DNA of 64,000 nt from Paralithodes platypus (GCA_032716605.1 CM064560.1:18792762-18856761); one strand, 5' to 3'; positions 1 through 9,596 are shown, counted from the first letter of the stretch. The notes: generated from the letters alone by a model not told the origin. Program-made: numbers and translations.

Positions 1-370
1 TGCGTGATATTGGCGGACCTCTCGCGAATATTGTGAGGGTCCTGCACTCTCTCCCTAGCCGCCACCACTACCAGACCGTCTGCTTACACTCTCGTGTTTC
101 ACCTCACCTTTCGACCCCATTAGTGATAGTACTTAGCTCATCAATTCTCCATCTATCCATACTAATCCATAGATCATTAATCATCATTCCCATCAATCAT
201 CCGGTATAGTGGCCCCCTTCTTTATACATCAACTCTATCCTATTAGCTAACACTCCCGTTTCACACACCATCTTGTATCATCATCACGGCTCAACAGGTC
301 AACTAAGTTCTACAGCACTAGTTCCAGTCTTCAGGTGATATAAACTATTATATGATATTATTATACAGTC
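1..370. other. Unassigned flank
   Basis: No open frame, RNA gene or repeat shared with the rest of the window is visible here. The sequence is moderately T/C-rich and ends where the family B fragment begins. Confidence 0.4.
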
Positions 371-436
371 CACTGAACCATCTAACTAACGAACATCTAT
401 ATAATATATGGTATATTCAAGATATATTTGTAAATT

Positions 437-515
437 ATTCGGTAAAAATTTCCCGGCCGGAGGCTGGTTCCTCTTAAAATTACAGGCTCGCTTTCGTTCG
501 CCAGGAAAAAAATCG
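437..515 (-). mobile_element. Family B palindromic MITE, fragment
   Basis: It matches the central part of the family B elements: the GGCCGGAGGC hairpin arm, then the GCTCGC..GTTCGCCAGG core. It ends abruptly at the start of a piggyBac-like MITE fragment, so the junction is chimeric. Both ends of the element are missing. Confidence 0.65.
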
Positions 516-645
516 ACTTGTAAAAATGGTAATGTGAGATAGTTGGAAGTCTGATAATTGCTGGCGGCCCCTTTTACACTGAATGTAATCGTGTAATAGC
601 TTAAAGTTAAAAAGACGTCGCCGGTGCAGAAGGGGCTAAGATTAA
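516..645 (+). mobile_element. piggyBac-like MITE-2, 3' fragment
   Basis: The right half of the roughly 207-bp MITE-2 family found complete at 7562-7771, 10027-10233 and 57161-57365. The shared right end is GACGTCGCCGGTGCAGA followed by GGGG. The left terminal repeat is missing and the right TTAA has decayed to CTAA. A tRNA-derived SINE follows directly, the same order as at 7562-7895. Confidence 0.6.
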
Positions 646-825
646 TTATGGTATCAGCATTTATAGATTGGGCATCATCAGCATACTGCACTAAATGGTA
701 TCCATGCATACTCTCGACAAGGTCCCGAGTTCGAATCCCGGGAGGACCATATGCTTTCATTAGTATATTCTAGTGCATTGGGGTTTGTAATGGATGATTA
801 ATGCTAAGAACGGGGTGTTCCTTAA
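646..825 (+). mobile_element. tRNA-derived SINE
   Basis: An internal pol III B-box-like sequence (GAGTTCGAATCCCGGG, near 727-742) ends in a tRNA-like GGACCA. The tail (GCTTTCATTA, then GTGCATTGGGGTTTGTAATG and AACGGGGTGTTCCTTAA) is also present at 44822-44905, which defines a SINE family rather than a tRNA gene. The A box is degenerate. A family A element interrupts the tail at its TTAA. Confidence 0.7.
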
Positions 826-1203
826 GGGAGCCCACCTCGCGTTTTTTCTCTTTCTCTCCCTCTCTCTTTGGCTTGTATCCAGTCGGCCCCATTCAGCCTA
901 CTGTTTGCAGACGTTTACCCCCATCCTGGTGTCAATATTTTCCTGGCGAGCGGTAGCGAGCCAGCATATATATATTTTTGTTTTGAAAGCAAACTAAATT
1001 TGTAAATTTTTCGATAATATACTGTATGTCTCCGGCGAAGCCGGATTTCTCCATACAATGCTGGCTCGCTATCGCTCGCCAGGAAAAAATTGACACCTGG
1101 ATGGGGATAACGTCTTAAATCAGTTGGCTGAATGGGGCCGAATGGATACAAGTCAGGGAAAGAGAGAAAAGGAGAGAAATATAAAACAAGCAGGTGACCC
1201 CCC
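826..1203 (+). mobile_element. Family A palindromic MITE (copy A1)
   Basis: Two long inverted arms fold onto each other around a central TCCGGCGAAGCCGGA hairpin. The element is flanked by TTAA at 822-825 and 1204-1207. Outer arms carry pyrimidine-rich CTTTCTCTCCCTCTC on the left and its complement on the right. It has no coding capacity. It shares the core CTGGCGAGCGGTAGCGAGCC with family B. TTAA duplication points to piggyBac-type mobilisation (inference). Confidence 0.8.
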
Positions 1204-1326
1204 TTAACAAATAGTAAACAGGATAACCCGAGTCCCTTGGCCTTGTTAGAGGTAGTATCATATATCGGTGGACAGATTGAGTTGTGTTGTTCATAAAACT
1301 ACTAAAGCAAAAGTTATATTTATTAA

Positions 1327-1441
1327 GGGGAGATGAGTCGCATTTCTGGTCCCCATTCTTCCTCATGTTTAGCCCCATTAATTTTGAGATTTTAAGACAT
1401 TCGGCCCATTAGTTTGACGATTTTAACACCGTTCGCCCGAT
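1327..1441 (+). mobile_element. Family B MITE, 5' fragment
   Basis: It begins after TTAA (1323-1326) with GGGGAGATG, followed by the family B left arm (TTTAGCCCCATTA, then TTCGGCCCATTAGTTTG). The match breaks off near 1441. Confidence 0.7.
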
Positions 1442-1501
1442 GTAGTAAGTCAAGAGTAACGTCAGGACTGGAGCTCCTATTCAAGAACTCCAATCGCTTA
1501 A

Positions 1502-1865
1502 GGGGGGGTCACCGTTTTTTTTTATCTTTCTCTCTTTCCCTGGCTTGTATTAATTCGGCCCTATTCAGCCAACTGGTTTAAGACGTTTATCCCCATCCAG
1601 GTGTCGATTTCTTCCTGGCGAGCGATAGCGAACCAGCATTCTATGGAGAAATCCGGCTTCGCCAGAGACATTTTTCTATCGAAAAATGTACAAATTTAGC
1701 TTGCTGTCAAAACAAAAATATATATATGCTGGCTCGCTACCGCTCGCCAGGAAAATATTGACACCTGGATGGGGGTAAACGTCTTAAAATAATAGGCTAA
1801 ATGAGGCCGAATGGATACAAGCCAAAGAGAGAGGGAAAGAAAGAGAAAAAAGCCGGTAACCACCC
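1502..1865 (-). mobile_element. Family A palindromic MITE (copy A2)
   Basis: The same family as 826-1203 in opposite orientation, between TTAA at 1498-1501 and 1866-1869. The central hairpin and both arms are intact. Confidence 0.8.
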
Positions 1866-1956
1866 TTAATGGTTTTCAGCATGGAGGATGCGTTGTGTTC
1901 GTTCGTCTGCTGTCTTACCGATGCTCGCAAACTGACTATTGATTGCCTGAGCTATA

Positions 1957-2034
1957 TCCATTATGTTACCAATGTCATATCCATTATGTTACCAATGTCA
2001 TATCCATTATGTTACCAATGTCATATCCATTAGA
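1957..2034. repeat. 23-bp tandem repeat
   Basis: The unit TATCCATTATGTTACCAATG plus TCA is repeated about 3.4 times. The surrounding 1870-2320 stretch shows no gene or other recognised element. Confidence 0.85.
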
Positions 2035-2324
2035 GCTACGTTTATGACTAGGAACAATTTCTCTGATTATTTCCCATTTACGGTCGAGGTTAATAAGTGT
2101 TGTCAGATATTTCACAAAGTTTCGGACACTGACTAATACTTTGAGGGATAAGCATTTTTCCCAGTAACTATAAAGATACCAATAACACTTGTTGAGCGAA
2201 AACCACTGAAATCTATGACAACACTTAATATCCCCGATTGTACCTGAAGTTCTTCCTCTACTATTATAATATTATAACTGATTATTTTAGAAGTCTGTTT
2301 TAGCTTTATTTAGTAACGGTTTAA

Positions 2325-3116
2325 TGGGGTAGTGTTTGTTTGTTTGGTCTATGTATTTATATATTATTCTAGCTTTGAGTTTCCTAACTAGAGCTCCATC
2401 AAGCTTAAAATAACACCCTATAGGGGGTACCCCTTTCAAGATAAATATGTACATTTTTCGGTAGAAAAATGTTCAGGCCGAAGGCCGGTTCCTTCTAAAA
2501 CTATAGGCTCGCTATCGATCGTCAGGAAAATATCGACACCTAAATGGCACGAAAGGTCTTAACCCTTTCGCTGCGGGTGACGTTCTGGAACGTCCTGGCA
2601 AGTTACAACAATTTCCAGGCTTTAAAAGCCTGTAAAAACCGTAAAAATTGAGTGTCAGTGGGCAGGAGCGTGAGGGGCCCACCTCCGACCCTCAGAGCAC
2701 TGAGCGGCTCACTGAGGTTGACTGTGTCTCGCGCGGGTCTCTCTCTGTGTCTCCCAGCAGTGTAGCCAAGCGAGCGAGTGTTACATAATAGCGGGTTTCC
2801 CGCGTTTCACTGGCACCACTGCGGGTGAACCAGACCACGTACGGGGCCCGTTCTGGTGTCATTTTGAAGCTATTCTCGCCTAGTTTTCGGCAGAATACAC
2901 TTCATTTAATGCAGATGCTTGATTTATCATTCAGGAGTGCCTGAATATGCCCTAAATAGCCCAAAAATGGCCGCAGCCAAAGGGTTAATATTGATAAAGA
3001 AATGGAGCGAAAGGTCTTAAAATCGACAAACTAATGCAACGAACATCTTAACATTTCTATACAAATATGCTAAACATGAGGGAGAAAGGTGTCCATAAAA
3101 AGCGACTACCTCCCCC
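2325..3116 (-). mobile_element. Family B MITE (B2) split by a nested insertion
   Basis: Minus-strand family B element between TTAA 2321-2324 and TTAA 3117-3120. It reads normally from the left arm to GAAAGGTCTTAA, is interrupted by 2563-2984, and resumes at TTAATATTG. Without the insert and one TTAA it is about 366 bp, the usual size of the family. The uninterrupted junction GGTCTTAATATTGG is seen in the copy at 49136-49455. Confidence 0.85.
2563..2984. mobile_element. piggyBac-like MITE-1 (422 bp)
   Basis: The terminal inverted repeats are CCCTTTCGCTGCGG at the left and the complement of CCCTTTGGCTGCGG at the right (13 of 14 match). TTAA flanks both sides (2559-2562, 2985-2988). There is no transposase frame. 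Both the CCC-starting ends and the TTAA duplication are hallmarks of the piggyBac superfamily. Confidence 0.9.
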
Positions 3117-3159
3117 TTAAGTTTCTCCAACAATTATCATGCTACACTTCTGTATATCA

Positions 3160-3350
3160 TGTCGGGATCACCACACTATCATGCAACGACTTCTGAAGTA
3201 TTATGCTCATGTCTCTATTTTCTGTCATTGCTTTCAACATACCTGCAACCCTCCTACTCTGTTGCACCTTCGCTCGCACACACCTTCATATCCTATTGCG
3301 TGTGTGTCGTGTCATGTAAGGCGACTAAATGGAGCTGGGTGGTCGGTCCT
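3160..3350. mobile_element. RTE-like LINE debris
   Basis: Positions 3160-3290 resemble the minus-strand RT 3' region of the RTE-like element at about 40957-41085 (shared GTCGGGAT.ACCACACT and ATGCAA.GACTTCT). Positions 3305-3350 instead resemble that element's 5' leader in plus orientation (GGCGACTAAA, then GGTCGG). Two pieces of one family thus meet in opposite orientation. No frame is open. Confidence 0.55.
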
Positions 3351-3539
3351 GCACTAATCCTGCAACACTCCCACGGCAAAAGCTACAAGCAAAATAATTG
3401 AAACGAACTGCCTATTAAAATACCAAAAGCAAAGCTAACATGTATTCCAACTATTTGTATTGTATGCTGTGGGATCCTGACAAAGAATGTCATTCTAATT
3501 GCTTCCATTGCAAATCTAAATAAGCAACGGATCTATTGT

Positions 3540-3840
3540 GAAAGAGGGGGGGGGGGGGGGATGGTCCCCTAAGGTACATATAATACACTCGTCCCATAAG
3601 AGCCAGAGCATAATGCCAGGCCCAGTGGTGTGATTGTATACTGAAAGGGATGCACTTACGATGATTGTTTACTGAAAGGGATGCACTTACGATGATTGAT
3701 GTGATTCACCGATTCTGTTGGTGTGTGGCCATGTTCTCATCAGTAGGCATAAGCTTGGTTCTCATCAGTAGGCTATATAAGGAATGCTCGTTGATTCTAC
3801 GACTTGGCGAAATTTAGTAATGACCCCCCCCCCCCTCCCC
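3540..3840. repeat. Simple repeats and short duplications
   Basis: A G homopolymer near 3545-3560, a C homopolymer near 3825-3834, a duplicated segment of about 32 bp (ACTGAAAGGGATGCACTTAC twice, 3639-3695) and a duplicated TTCTCATCAGTAGGC (3735-3772). Positions 3840-4076 hold nothing recognisable. Confidence 0.75.
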
Positions 3841-4075
3841 CATTATAGTTCTGGAAATAACCGAGATCGCTGTTTGTTTACATTGCTTCTCGCTGAGTTT
3901 GGCATCAATTCTTATATTATCTTTATTGCTGTAATAGTTTATAGGTTATTTTAGCTTACGTCAGGACAAGTCAAGTCAGTTGGTAACAAAACGAGCACGG
4001 AAAGAAAAACACAATTTCAAGCTTTCATTATGCGCCAAAGCTATATTATGCGAAATTTAATGACTACAGGATTCT

Positions 4076-4076
<1 letters not shown>

Positions 4077-4155
<79 letters not shown>

Positions 4156-4161
4156 GAGAGA
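4077..4161. repeat. (GA)n microsatellite
   Basis: More than 80 bp of nearly perfect AG dinucleotide repeat with one T interruption near its right end. Confidence 0.97.
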
Positions 4162-4292
4162 GTTAACAAGGATCGTGACTCAGGTCTAGGCAACGCTCAC
4201 GTTCTCTCCATCACTATATTGTCTCTCACTAAACAATCTTAATTTAATCTATAGTATAGTCTCCCCCATATATCTCTCTCTCTCTCTTCAAA

Positions 4293-5341
4293 AACCTTTT
4301 GACAAAGTGCCTCATTGCAGGCTAATGTCAAAAGTGCACTAGGTATCAATACAGAGGTCACAAATTGTATAGAAAGTTGGCTAACAGGTAGACAACAACG
4401 AGTGGTAATCAATGGTATTTCTTCTGAGTGGACTCCAGTCACTTCTGGAGTTCCACAGGCATCTGTCCTTGGCTCACTTCTGTTTATTATATATGTCAAT
4501 TTCATTGATATTGGTCTGTTGAGTGTGATTTCCAAGTTTGCAGATGACATAAAGCTTGGAATGAATGTGAAAGACCACAAAGTGGTTGAACAGCTCAGGA
4601 TGGACCTCAGCAGACTGGGTAAATGGTCGGAGACATGGAAGAGGCCTCTAAACTTGGAAAAGTGCAAGGTGATGCATATCGGCAAAGCAAACCCCAATTC
4701 AGGCTATTCACTATTGGGAATGCCTCTGGAAGTGAGTGACTTGGAAATGGATTTGGGTGTTCTGATTAGCAGTGACCTAAAGTTTTCCAAGCAGTGCATT
4801 GAAGAAGAGAAGAAAGCTCAGAAATTATTGGGCTATATTAAGAGGCAATTTAAGTATAGAAATAAGGAAATAGTCCTCACACTTTACAACGCTCTGATAT
4901 GAACTCTCCTGGAGTATGCTGTTCAATTCTGGTCTCCAGCACTCATAGAAGATATAGAGTGACTGGAAAGAGTACAAGCTAGGGCTACAAAGCTTATTCC
5001 ATTGCTTAGAAGAATGAGCTATGAGGACGGGTTGAGAGTTCTTGATCTTTTCCCGTTGGAGACACGCAGACTACGAGGTCAGCTCATTGAAGTTTTTAAA
5101 ATACTTACAGTACTGGGTTTGACAATGTGGGTTATAGCAAAATGTTCATCCTCAATATGAATACAACACACAACCATGGATAACAATTAGAATCGAAAAG
5201 GTTCAGCACTAGCATTTGTGGAAACATTTTCACACATATAAGATCTGTTCTACCTGGAACAAACTTCCCTCCAAAGTTGTAAATAGTTCTTCAGTAGAAC
5301 AGTTCAAGAAGAGAGTAGATAGTATTTTGCACACTCTGTAA
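4293..5341 (+). pseudogene. CR1/Jockey-like LINE reverse transcriptase, 3' fragment
   Basis: The frame begins at the RT motif PFDKVPH (4295-4315). After a frameshift it continues through GVPQASVLGSLLFIIYVN (the family has GVPQGSVLGPLLF), the catalytic box KFADDIKLG, KCKVMHIG and LGVLISSDLKFSKQC. A stop follows LYNALI (near 4900). The frame resumes with LEYAVQFWSP and [12 protein letters not shown], then [14 protein letters not shown], and ends near TWNKLPSKVV and QFKKRVDSILHTL. The N-terminal endonuclease and early RT are absent, so this is a 5'-truncated dead copy. Related minus-strand fragments lie at 39060-39850 and 63694-64000, and a plus-strand one at 56928-57430. The reading as a CR1/Jockey-group element rests on these motifs only. 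Confidence 0.85.
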
Positions 5342-5629
5342 AGAGTGTAGTGCACTAAACAGTCTCTCTCCTTCCACTTCGAGTATCTCCATGGAATGGA
5401 CCGCAAGGTCTCTGAGATACTAACTATTCCTTGCAGCTCCTTGTAGCTCTCTCTCTCTCTCTCTGGTGGTGGGGAGAGAGTCTTCTTATAATCTTTGCTA
5501 TCTGTGTTCCACTTTCCTTTATATGGGACCAGATATTCTGCTATACAGTATACTGTATACTAACATTATGTGAGGACTACCTCACTGGGATCTTAAAACC
5601 TATGTAGTCGGTGTAACTAAACACATATA

Positions 5630-5671
5630 TGTAGGCCATGTGTAGGCCATGTGTAGGCCATGTGTAGGCCT
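5630..5671. repeat. 11-bp tandem repeat
   Basis: ATGTGTAGGCC is repeated four times. The stretch 5342-5628 holds a short CT microsatellite (5444-5463) and no recognisable gene. Confidence 0.85.
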
Positions 5672-5728
5672 ATATCTCTCTCTTTCTCGTATTATTGTCC
5701 CTCTTCCTCATACAGTACTGTTGTCTGG

Positions 5729-5855
5729 TTAAATGCCCACGAGGCAAGTCAAACTCACAACCATTATTAAATACTCCTTAGGGCCAAGTACACAATGCCA
5801 CTTAGTATAGCCGTATTCAATAGTTCGTTCGCAGGCTTGTGCATTATACCTTTAA
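5729..5855 (+). repeat. Repeat D, unit 1
   Basis: A unit of about 125 bp running from TTAAATGCCCACGAGG to GCATTATACCTTTAA. Diverged copies follow at 6238-6382 and 7474-7561. Each unit edge carries a TTAA occupied by a MITE. Confidence 0.75.
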
Positions 5856-6237
5856 GGGGAGATTTCTACTTGAGGTATTTCTTTTCTGGACCCCTTGCTC
5901 CCTCATGTCTAGCCCTATTCATTTTGATATTTTAAGACGTTCGCTCCATTATTTTGGCAATTTTAAGAACTTTCGCCCCATTTCGTTGTCTATTTTAAGA
6001 TCTTTCATGCCATTTAGGGATCGACTTTTCATGGCGAGCGATAGCGAGCCTGAAATTTTAAGAGGAACCGGCCTTCGGCCGGGAAATGTTTCTACCGAAA
6101 AATGTACACATTTATCTTGAAGGGGGGTCTAAAGGGTGTTTTTCTAAGCTTGATGGAGGTCTAGCGAGGAAACTAAGAAATAAAGGAATAAATACATTAA
6201 TAGACCCCCCCAAAAAAAAACCCCGGCCCATCTCCCC
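5856..6237 (+). mobile_element. Family B MITE (B3)
   Basis: A full element between TTAA 5852-5855 and 6238-6241. It has the core GGCGAGCGATAGCGAGCC, the central CCGGCCTTCGGCCGG hairpin, and the right arm ending GGCCCATCTCCCC. It sits at the boundary of D units 1 and 2. Confidence 0.85.
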
Positions 6238-6382
6238 TTAAATGCCCACGAGGCAAGTCAAACTCACAATCATTATTAAATACTCCTTCGGCTCGAGTAA
6301 ACAATGCCACTTTGTATAGCCGTGTACAATAGTTCGTTCACAATATTACACATGTGATATATAGTTACTGTAACGACCTTTA
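6238..6382 (+). repeat. Repeat D, unit 2
   Basis: It starts TTAAATGCCCACGAGG as in unit 1 and diverges towards its end at TGTAACGACCTTTA, where an RTE-like LINE has inserted. Confidence 0.75.
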
Positions 6383-6388
6383 GAGACC

Positions 6389-7082
6389 TCGTAGAGACAG
6401 ATTGAGGAATGAAGAGATACGTAGGAGAGTGGGGCAGCAGGAACATTTGTCAGCCAGAGTGGACAGAAGGGTGCTGAGCTGGTATGGTCATGTTGAACGA
6501 ATGGGAGATGAAAGGCTTACAAAGAGAATATGTGAGTCAGGTACAAGGGGAGATAGAAGGGCAGGAAGACCCCCATTGAGATGGAGAGACTGTGTAAGAA
6601 AGGCTTTGGATGATAGAGGAATGACTATAGATCAGGCAGGGGAAGTGGTGGTGGACAGGAGTGAATGGAGAATGCTTGTGAATAGTTGAGTGAACACGTG
6701 GTCATTTGGAGTAAGGGGTCGGGCGCAAGTTGGACTAGATAATAGTCCATCAGGCGCCTGGCCCGGGGAGATGATTAATATGAAGGGTGCGCCTGGAAGT
6801 GTGGTGGGAGGGCTTGTGGCTTTGGCTCCGCTGCATGTCTGCCTGCCGAGATCGGAACCTCTCCGGGTGGTCGGGGGCCGGGGGAGTGCTGGAGCGACCT
6901 TGGTGACCCTGGTCTCTAGGTCTTCTCCTGGGTGACCTGGATGTGTGTGAGTTTGTGCTTTTTATCTGTGTTTATTTGTTGTTTTATGTAGTTTTTGTGT
7001 TTTCCCTGTTCTTGCTCTGTCTTGAGTCGGCTACCCCCAAAATGGGGATTGGGCCTGAGCATATAGATAGATAGATAGATAG
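6389..7082 (+). mobile_element. RTE-like LINE, 5'-truncated 3' end
   Basis: About 95% identical by eye to the 3' end of the copy at 50605-54265. It encodes only the RT C-terminus: 6402-6689 gives LRNEEIRRRVGQQEH, then VLSWYGHVERMGDERLTKRI and GRPPLRWRDCVRKALDD, ending at WRMLVNS. A 3' UTR of about 370 bp follows and ends in GGGCCTGAGCATATA and a (GATA)n tail (7063-7082). It is flanked by a 10-bp direct repeat ACGACCTTTA (6373-6382 and 7083-7092), a target-site duplication. Dead on arrival by 5' truncation. Confidence 0.9.
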
Positions 7083-7093
7083 ACGACCTTTAA

Positions 7094-7473
7094 GGGGGCC
7101 CACTTAGCTTTTTTTTTTTTTATCTTTATCTCCCTCTCTCTTTGGCTTGTATCCATTCTGCCCCATTCAGCCTACTGTTTTAAGACGTTTACCCCCGTCC
7201 AGGTGTCAATATTTTCCTGGCGAGCGGTAGCTGGCCAGCATATATATATTTTGTTTTGACAGCAAGCTAAATTTGTACATTTTTCGATAGAAAATGTCTC
7301 CGGCGAAGCTGGATTTCTCCATACAATGCTAGCTCGCTATCGCTCGCCAGGAAGAAATCGACACCTGGATGGGGATAAACACCTTAAAACAGTTGGCTGA
7401 ATGGGGCCGGATGGATACAAGCCAGAGAAAAAGAGAAAAGTAAAGAAAGAGAAAAAAAACCCAGTTGACCCCC
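7094..7473 (+). mobile_element. Family A palindromic MITE (A3)
   Basis: It lies between TTAA 7090-7093 and 7474-7477. The left TTAA overlaps the LINE target duplication, so the LINE came first or used the same site. The arms and central hairpin are intact. Confidence 0.85.
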
Positions 7474-7561
7474 TTAAATACTCCTTAGTCCCAAGTCAAC
7501 TATGCCACTTCCGGTAGCCGTATTTAAAAGTGCGTTCGTAGGCGTGTGCATATACCATTAA
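7474..7561 (+). repeat. Repeat D, unit 3
   Basis: It aligns with the second half of D unit 1 (AAATACTCCTTAG, then TATGCCACTT and GTAGCCGTATT). It ends CATATACCATTAA, where MITE-2 has inserted. Confidence 0.7.
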
Positions 7562-7771
7562 CCCCTTCTGTACCGGCGACGTCTTTTCAATATTATCTTT
7601 GCTATATTTAGACGATTTTGTGCAGCTTAAGAAGGATCTGTGGTAGTAACAAGGGTGAAGTGAGGTAGTTCAAAGCTTGTTAATTGCTGAAGCTCTTTGG
7701 AAACTGCTGAACATCGTCTAAATACAATATAGCTAGAATAAAATATAATGACGTCACCGGTACAGACGGGG
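7562..7771. mobile_element. piggyBac-like MITE-2 (210 bp)
   Basis: Left end CCCCTTCTGTACCGGCGACG. The right end is its near-perfect inverse (GTCACCGGTACAGACGGGG). TTAA flanks at 7558-7561 and 7772-7775. No coding capacity. Confidence 0.9.
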
Positions 7772-7775
7772 TTAA

Positions 7776-7892
7776 CTGTCTTGGTGGTGTATTGATTAAA
7801 GTGTTTAAGATCTGTTTGTGGTAACCCAGGCTCGAATCCCGGGAAGGTCACATGCTTTCATTAATTTCATTGGGAGGTGTTGGGTGTTGAGA
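7776..7892 (+). mobile_element. tRNA-derived SINE
   Basis: It begins with A-box-like TGGTGGTGTATTGATTAAAG and has a B box CAGGCTCGAATCCCGGG (near 7825-7841). The tail GCTTTCATTAATTTCATTG, then GGTGTTGGGTGTTGAG, is shared with the minus-strand copy at 27670-27795. It directly follows MITE-2. Confidence 0.75.
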
Positions 7893-7970
7893 GTATGTTT
7901 GTATGTATGTATGTATGTATGTATGTATGTATGTATGTATATATATGCTCAGGCCCAATCCCCAATTTTT
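7893..7970 (-). mobile_element. Tail-only copy of RTE-like LINE with (GTAT)n
   Basis: ATGCTCAGGCCCAATCCCCA (7945-7964) is the complement of the 3' terminus of the RTE-like copies at 7063 and 54250. It is preceded by about 48 bp of GTAT repeat, as expected for the reversed tetranucleotide tail. Only a few tens of bases of the LINE were copied. Positions 7971-8185 are AT-rich with nothing recognised. Confidence 0.7.
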
Positions 7971-8189
7971 ATTTCTATTTTCTATTTGACTCTATTTTAT
8001 TATTTTTGTTGTTTTTATTTTCTTGAGTGGAAATAATAAAAAATATGACAATGTTTTATATAGTTACTCTAAGATAGTTAACTGGGCAACACTCAGAGGA
8101 TGATTAGACAACACACGAGGTAATAAATTAATGAATAACAAATGTAAATCTGACCACTTAACAGTGTCCTCCAGTTATGTCATACTTAA

Positions 8190-8558
8190 GGGGAGATGGT
8201 TCACTTTTTGGGCGATTTTTGCATGTATTCATTATTTTTCTAGTTTCCTCCCTAGACCTCCATCAAAAAAATAAAAAAAAAAATAAAAAATCCATTAAAT
8301 CCCCTTTCTAGATTAATTTGTACATTTTTCGGTAGAAAAATGTCCCGGCCGAAGGCCGGTTCTTCCAACATTACAGGCTCACTATCGTTCGCCAGGGAAA
8401 ACATCGACACCTAAATAGCACGTAAGGTCTAAATATTGACGAAGAAATGGGGCGAAAGGTCTTAAAATCGACTAACTAATGGGGCAAACATCTTAACATC
8501 TAAAAACTAATGGGGCTAAACATGAGGGAGAAAGTGGTCCAGAAAACCGGCCCATCTG
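8190..8558 (-). mobile_element. Family B MITE (B4)
   Basis: It follows TTAA 8186-8189 and carries the whole family B body, including the GGCCGAAGGCCGG hairpin. The right terminal CATCTCCCCTTAA has decayed to CATCTGCTAA. Confidence 0.75.
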
Positions 8559-8603
8559 CTAATACTAGCCAGGGTACAGACCGTGCAGTTGTCGAGACAT
8601 GTA

Positions 8604-8814
8604 CAGTCGGCCAAATATGTGATGTTGCGGCACCAAGTATATTTCGATCAATAATTGGTATTAGCGCTATCTAAGCATTAATGCATAGTTTCGAGTGAGA
8701 TATGCAAACATGTTCCTATCTTTATACACCCTATTGAACATCTGACAGACATTACTCCAGTACACAGCGAGCAATACGTAGTGACAGCGGAGACACGACT
8801 TATTTGGCTAACCT
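8604..8814 (+). mobile_element. mariner-like MITE family C (C1, 211 bp)
   Basis: It starts CAGTCGGCCAAATA after TA (8602-8603) and ends TTATTTGGCTAACCT before TA (8815-8816). The other four family C copies are also exactly 211 bp. The TA target and CAGT ends suggest the Tc1/mariner superfamily. Confidence 0.8.
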
Positions 8815-8853
8815 TATAGCTAAGACCAATACTACTAATATTGGTCTGGTGTA

Positions 8854-9064
8854 CGGTAGCGCTAATAAGTCATGTCTCACCTGTCATTACGTTTGGCTCT
8901 CTCTGTGCTGTAATAATGTCTGCCAGATGTTGAGTAGTGTGGGTAAGTGTAGGAATAGGTTTGTATATCCCCCTCGAAATGAGTAAATTAAGTTTAGATA
9001 TTGCTCAAACCAGTTATGGATCAAACTATACTTGGTGCCGAGACATGACTTATTAGGCCGACTG
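8854..9064 (-). mobile_element. mariner-like MITE family C (C2, 211 bp)
   Basis: Inverted relative to C1. TA at 8852-8853 and 9065-9066; the right end reads TTATTAGGCCGACTG. The internal TCATTACGTTTGGCTCTCTC matches the complement of the other copies. Confidence 0.85.
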
Positions 9065-9066
9065 TA

Positions 9067-9275
9067 CAGCTACTGACAAATATCTGTAAGCGCTTGTTAA
9101 ATTCTTTATGCAAATATACACATTTAGATGGATGTTCAGATCAAATTAGCTCTATATTAATACACACATAATATGTATTTATTGATGTGCGACTCATTTG
9201 ATCTGAACATCAATCTAAATGGATATATTTGCATAAAGAAAATTGCAAGAGCTCATGAAAATAAATCAGTAGCTG
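9067..9275. mobile_element. Second TA-flanked hairpin MITE (209 bp)
   Basis: It starts CAGCTACTGA and ends TCAGTAGCTG. The inner arms also pair (TTTATGCAAATATA with TATATTTGCATAAA; GATGTTCAGATCAAAT with its complement near 9199-9214). The TA on each side (9065-9066, 9276-9277) is shared with its family C neighbours. Confidence 0.85.
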
Positions 9276-9277
9276 TA

Positions 9278-9488
9278 CAGTCGGGCTATTAAGTGATGTC
9301 TCGGTACCAATTATGTTTTGATCAATAATTGGTATCAGCATTATTTACACATGATTTCTTCATTTTGAGTGAGATATACACACATGTTCCTACACTTACC
9401 CATCCTATTCAACATCTGACAGACATTAATACAGCACAGAGCGAACCAAACGTAATGACAGCTGAGACACGACTTATTAGCGCCACTG
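9278..9488 (+). mobile_element. mariner-like MITE family C (C3, 211 bp)
   Basis: CAGTCGGGCTATTAAG at the left and CTTATTAGCGCCACTG at the right, with TA on both sides (9276-9277, 9489-9490). The clearest terminal repeats of the family. Confidence 0.9.
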
Positions 9489-9596
9489 TACCAGCGCGAT
9501 AAAAGAGTTCACAGTATTTATCATGGACTGGTTTATAACAATGAAGGTGAGTTAATGAGCTTCCCCTTCTGTAATAATATTGTTGGAAGTGGTTAA

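Noticed and set aside
7893..8036. 72-residue frame rich in Tyr-Val-Cys-Met repeats
   Set aside because: A translation of the (GTAT)n microsatellite and an RTE tail.
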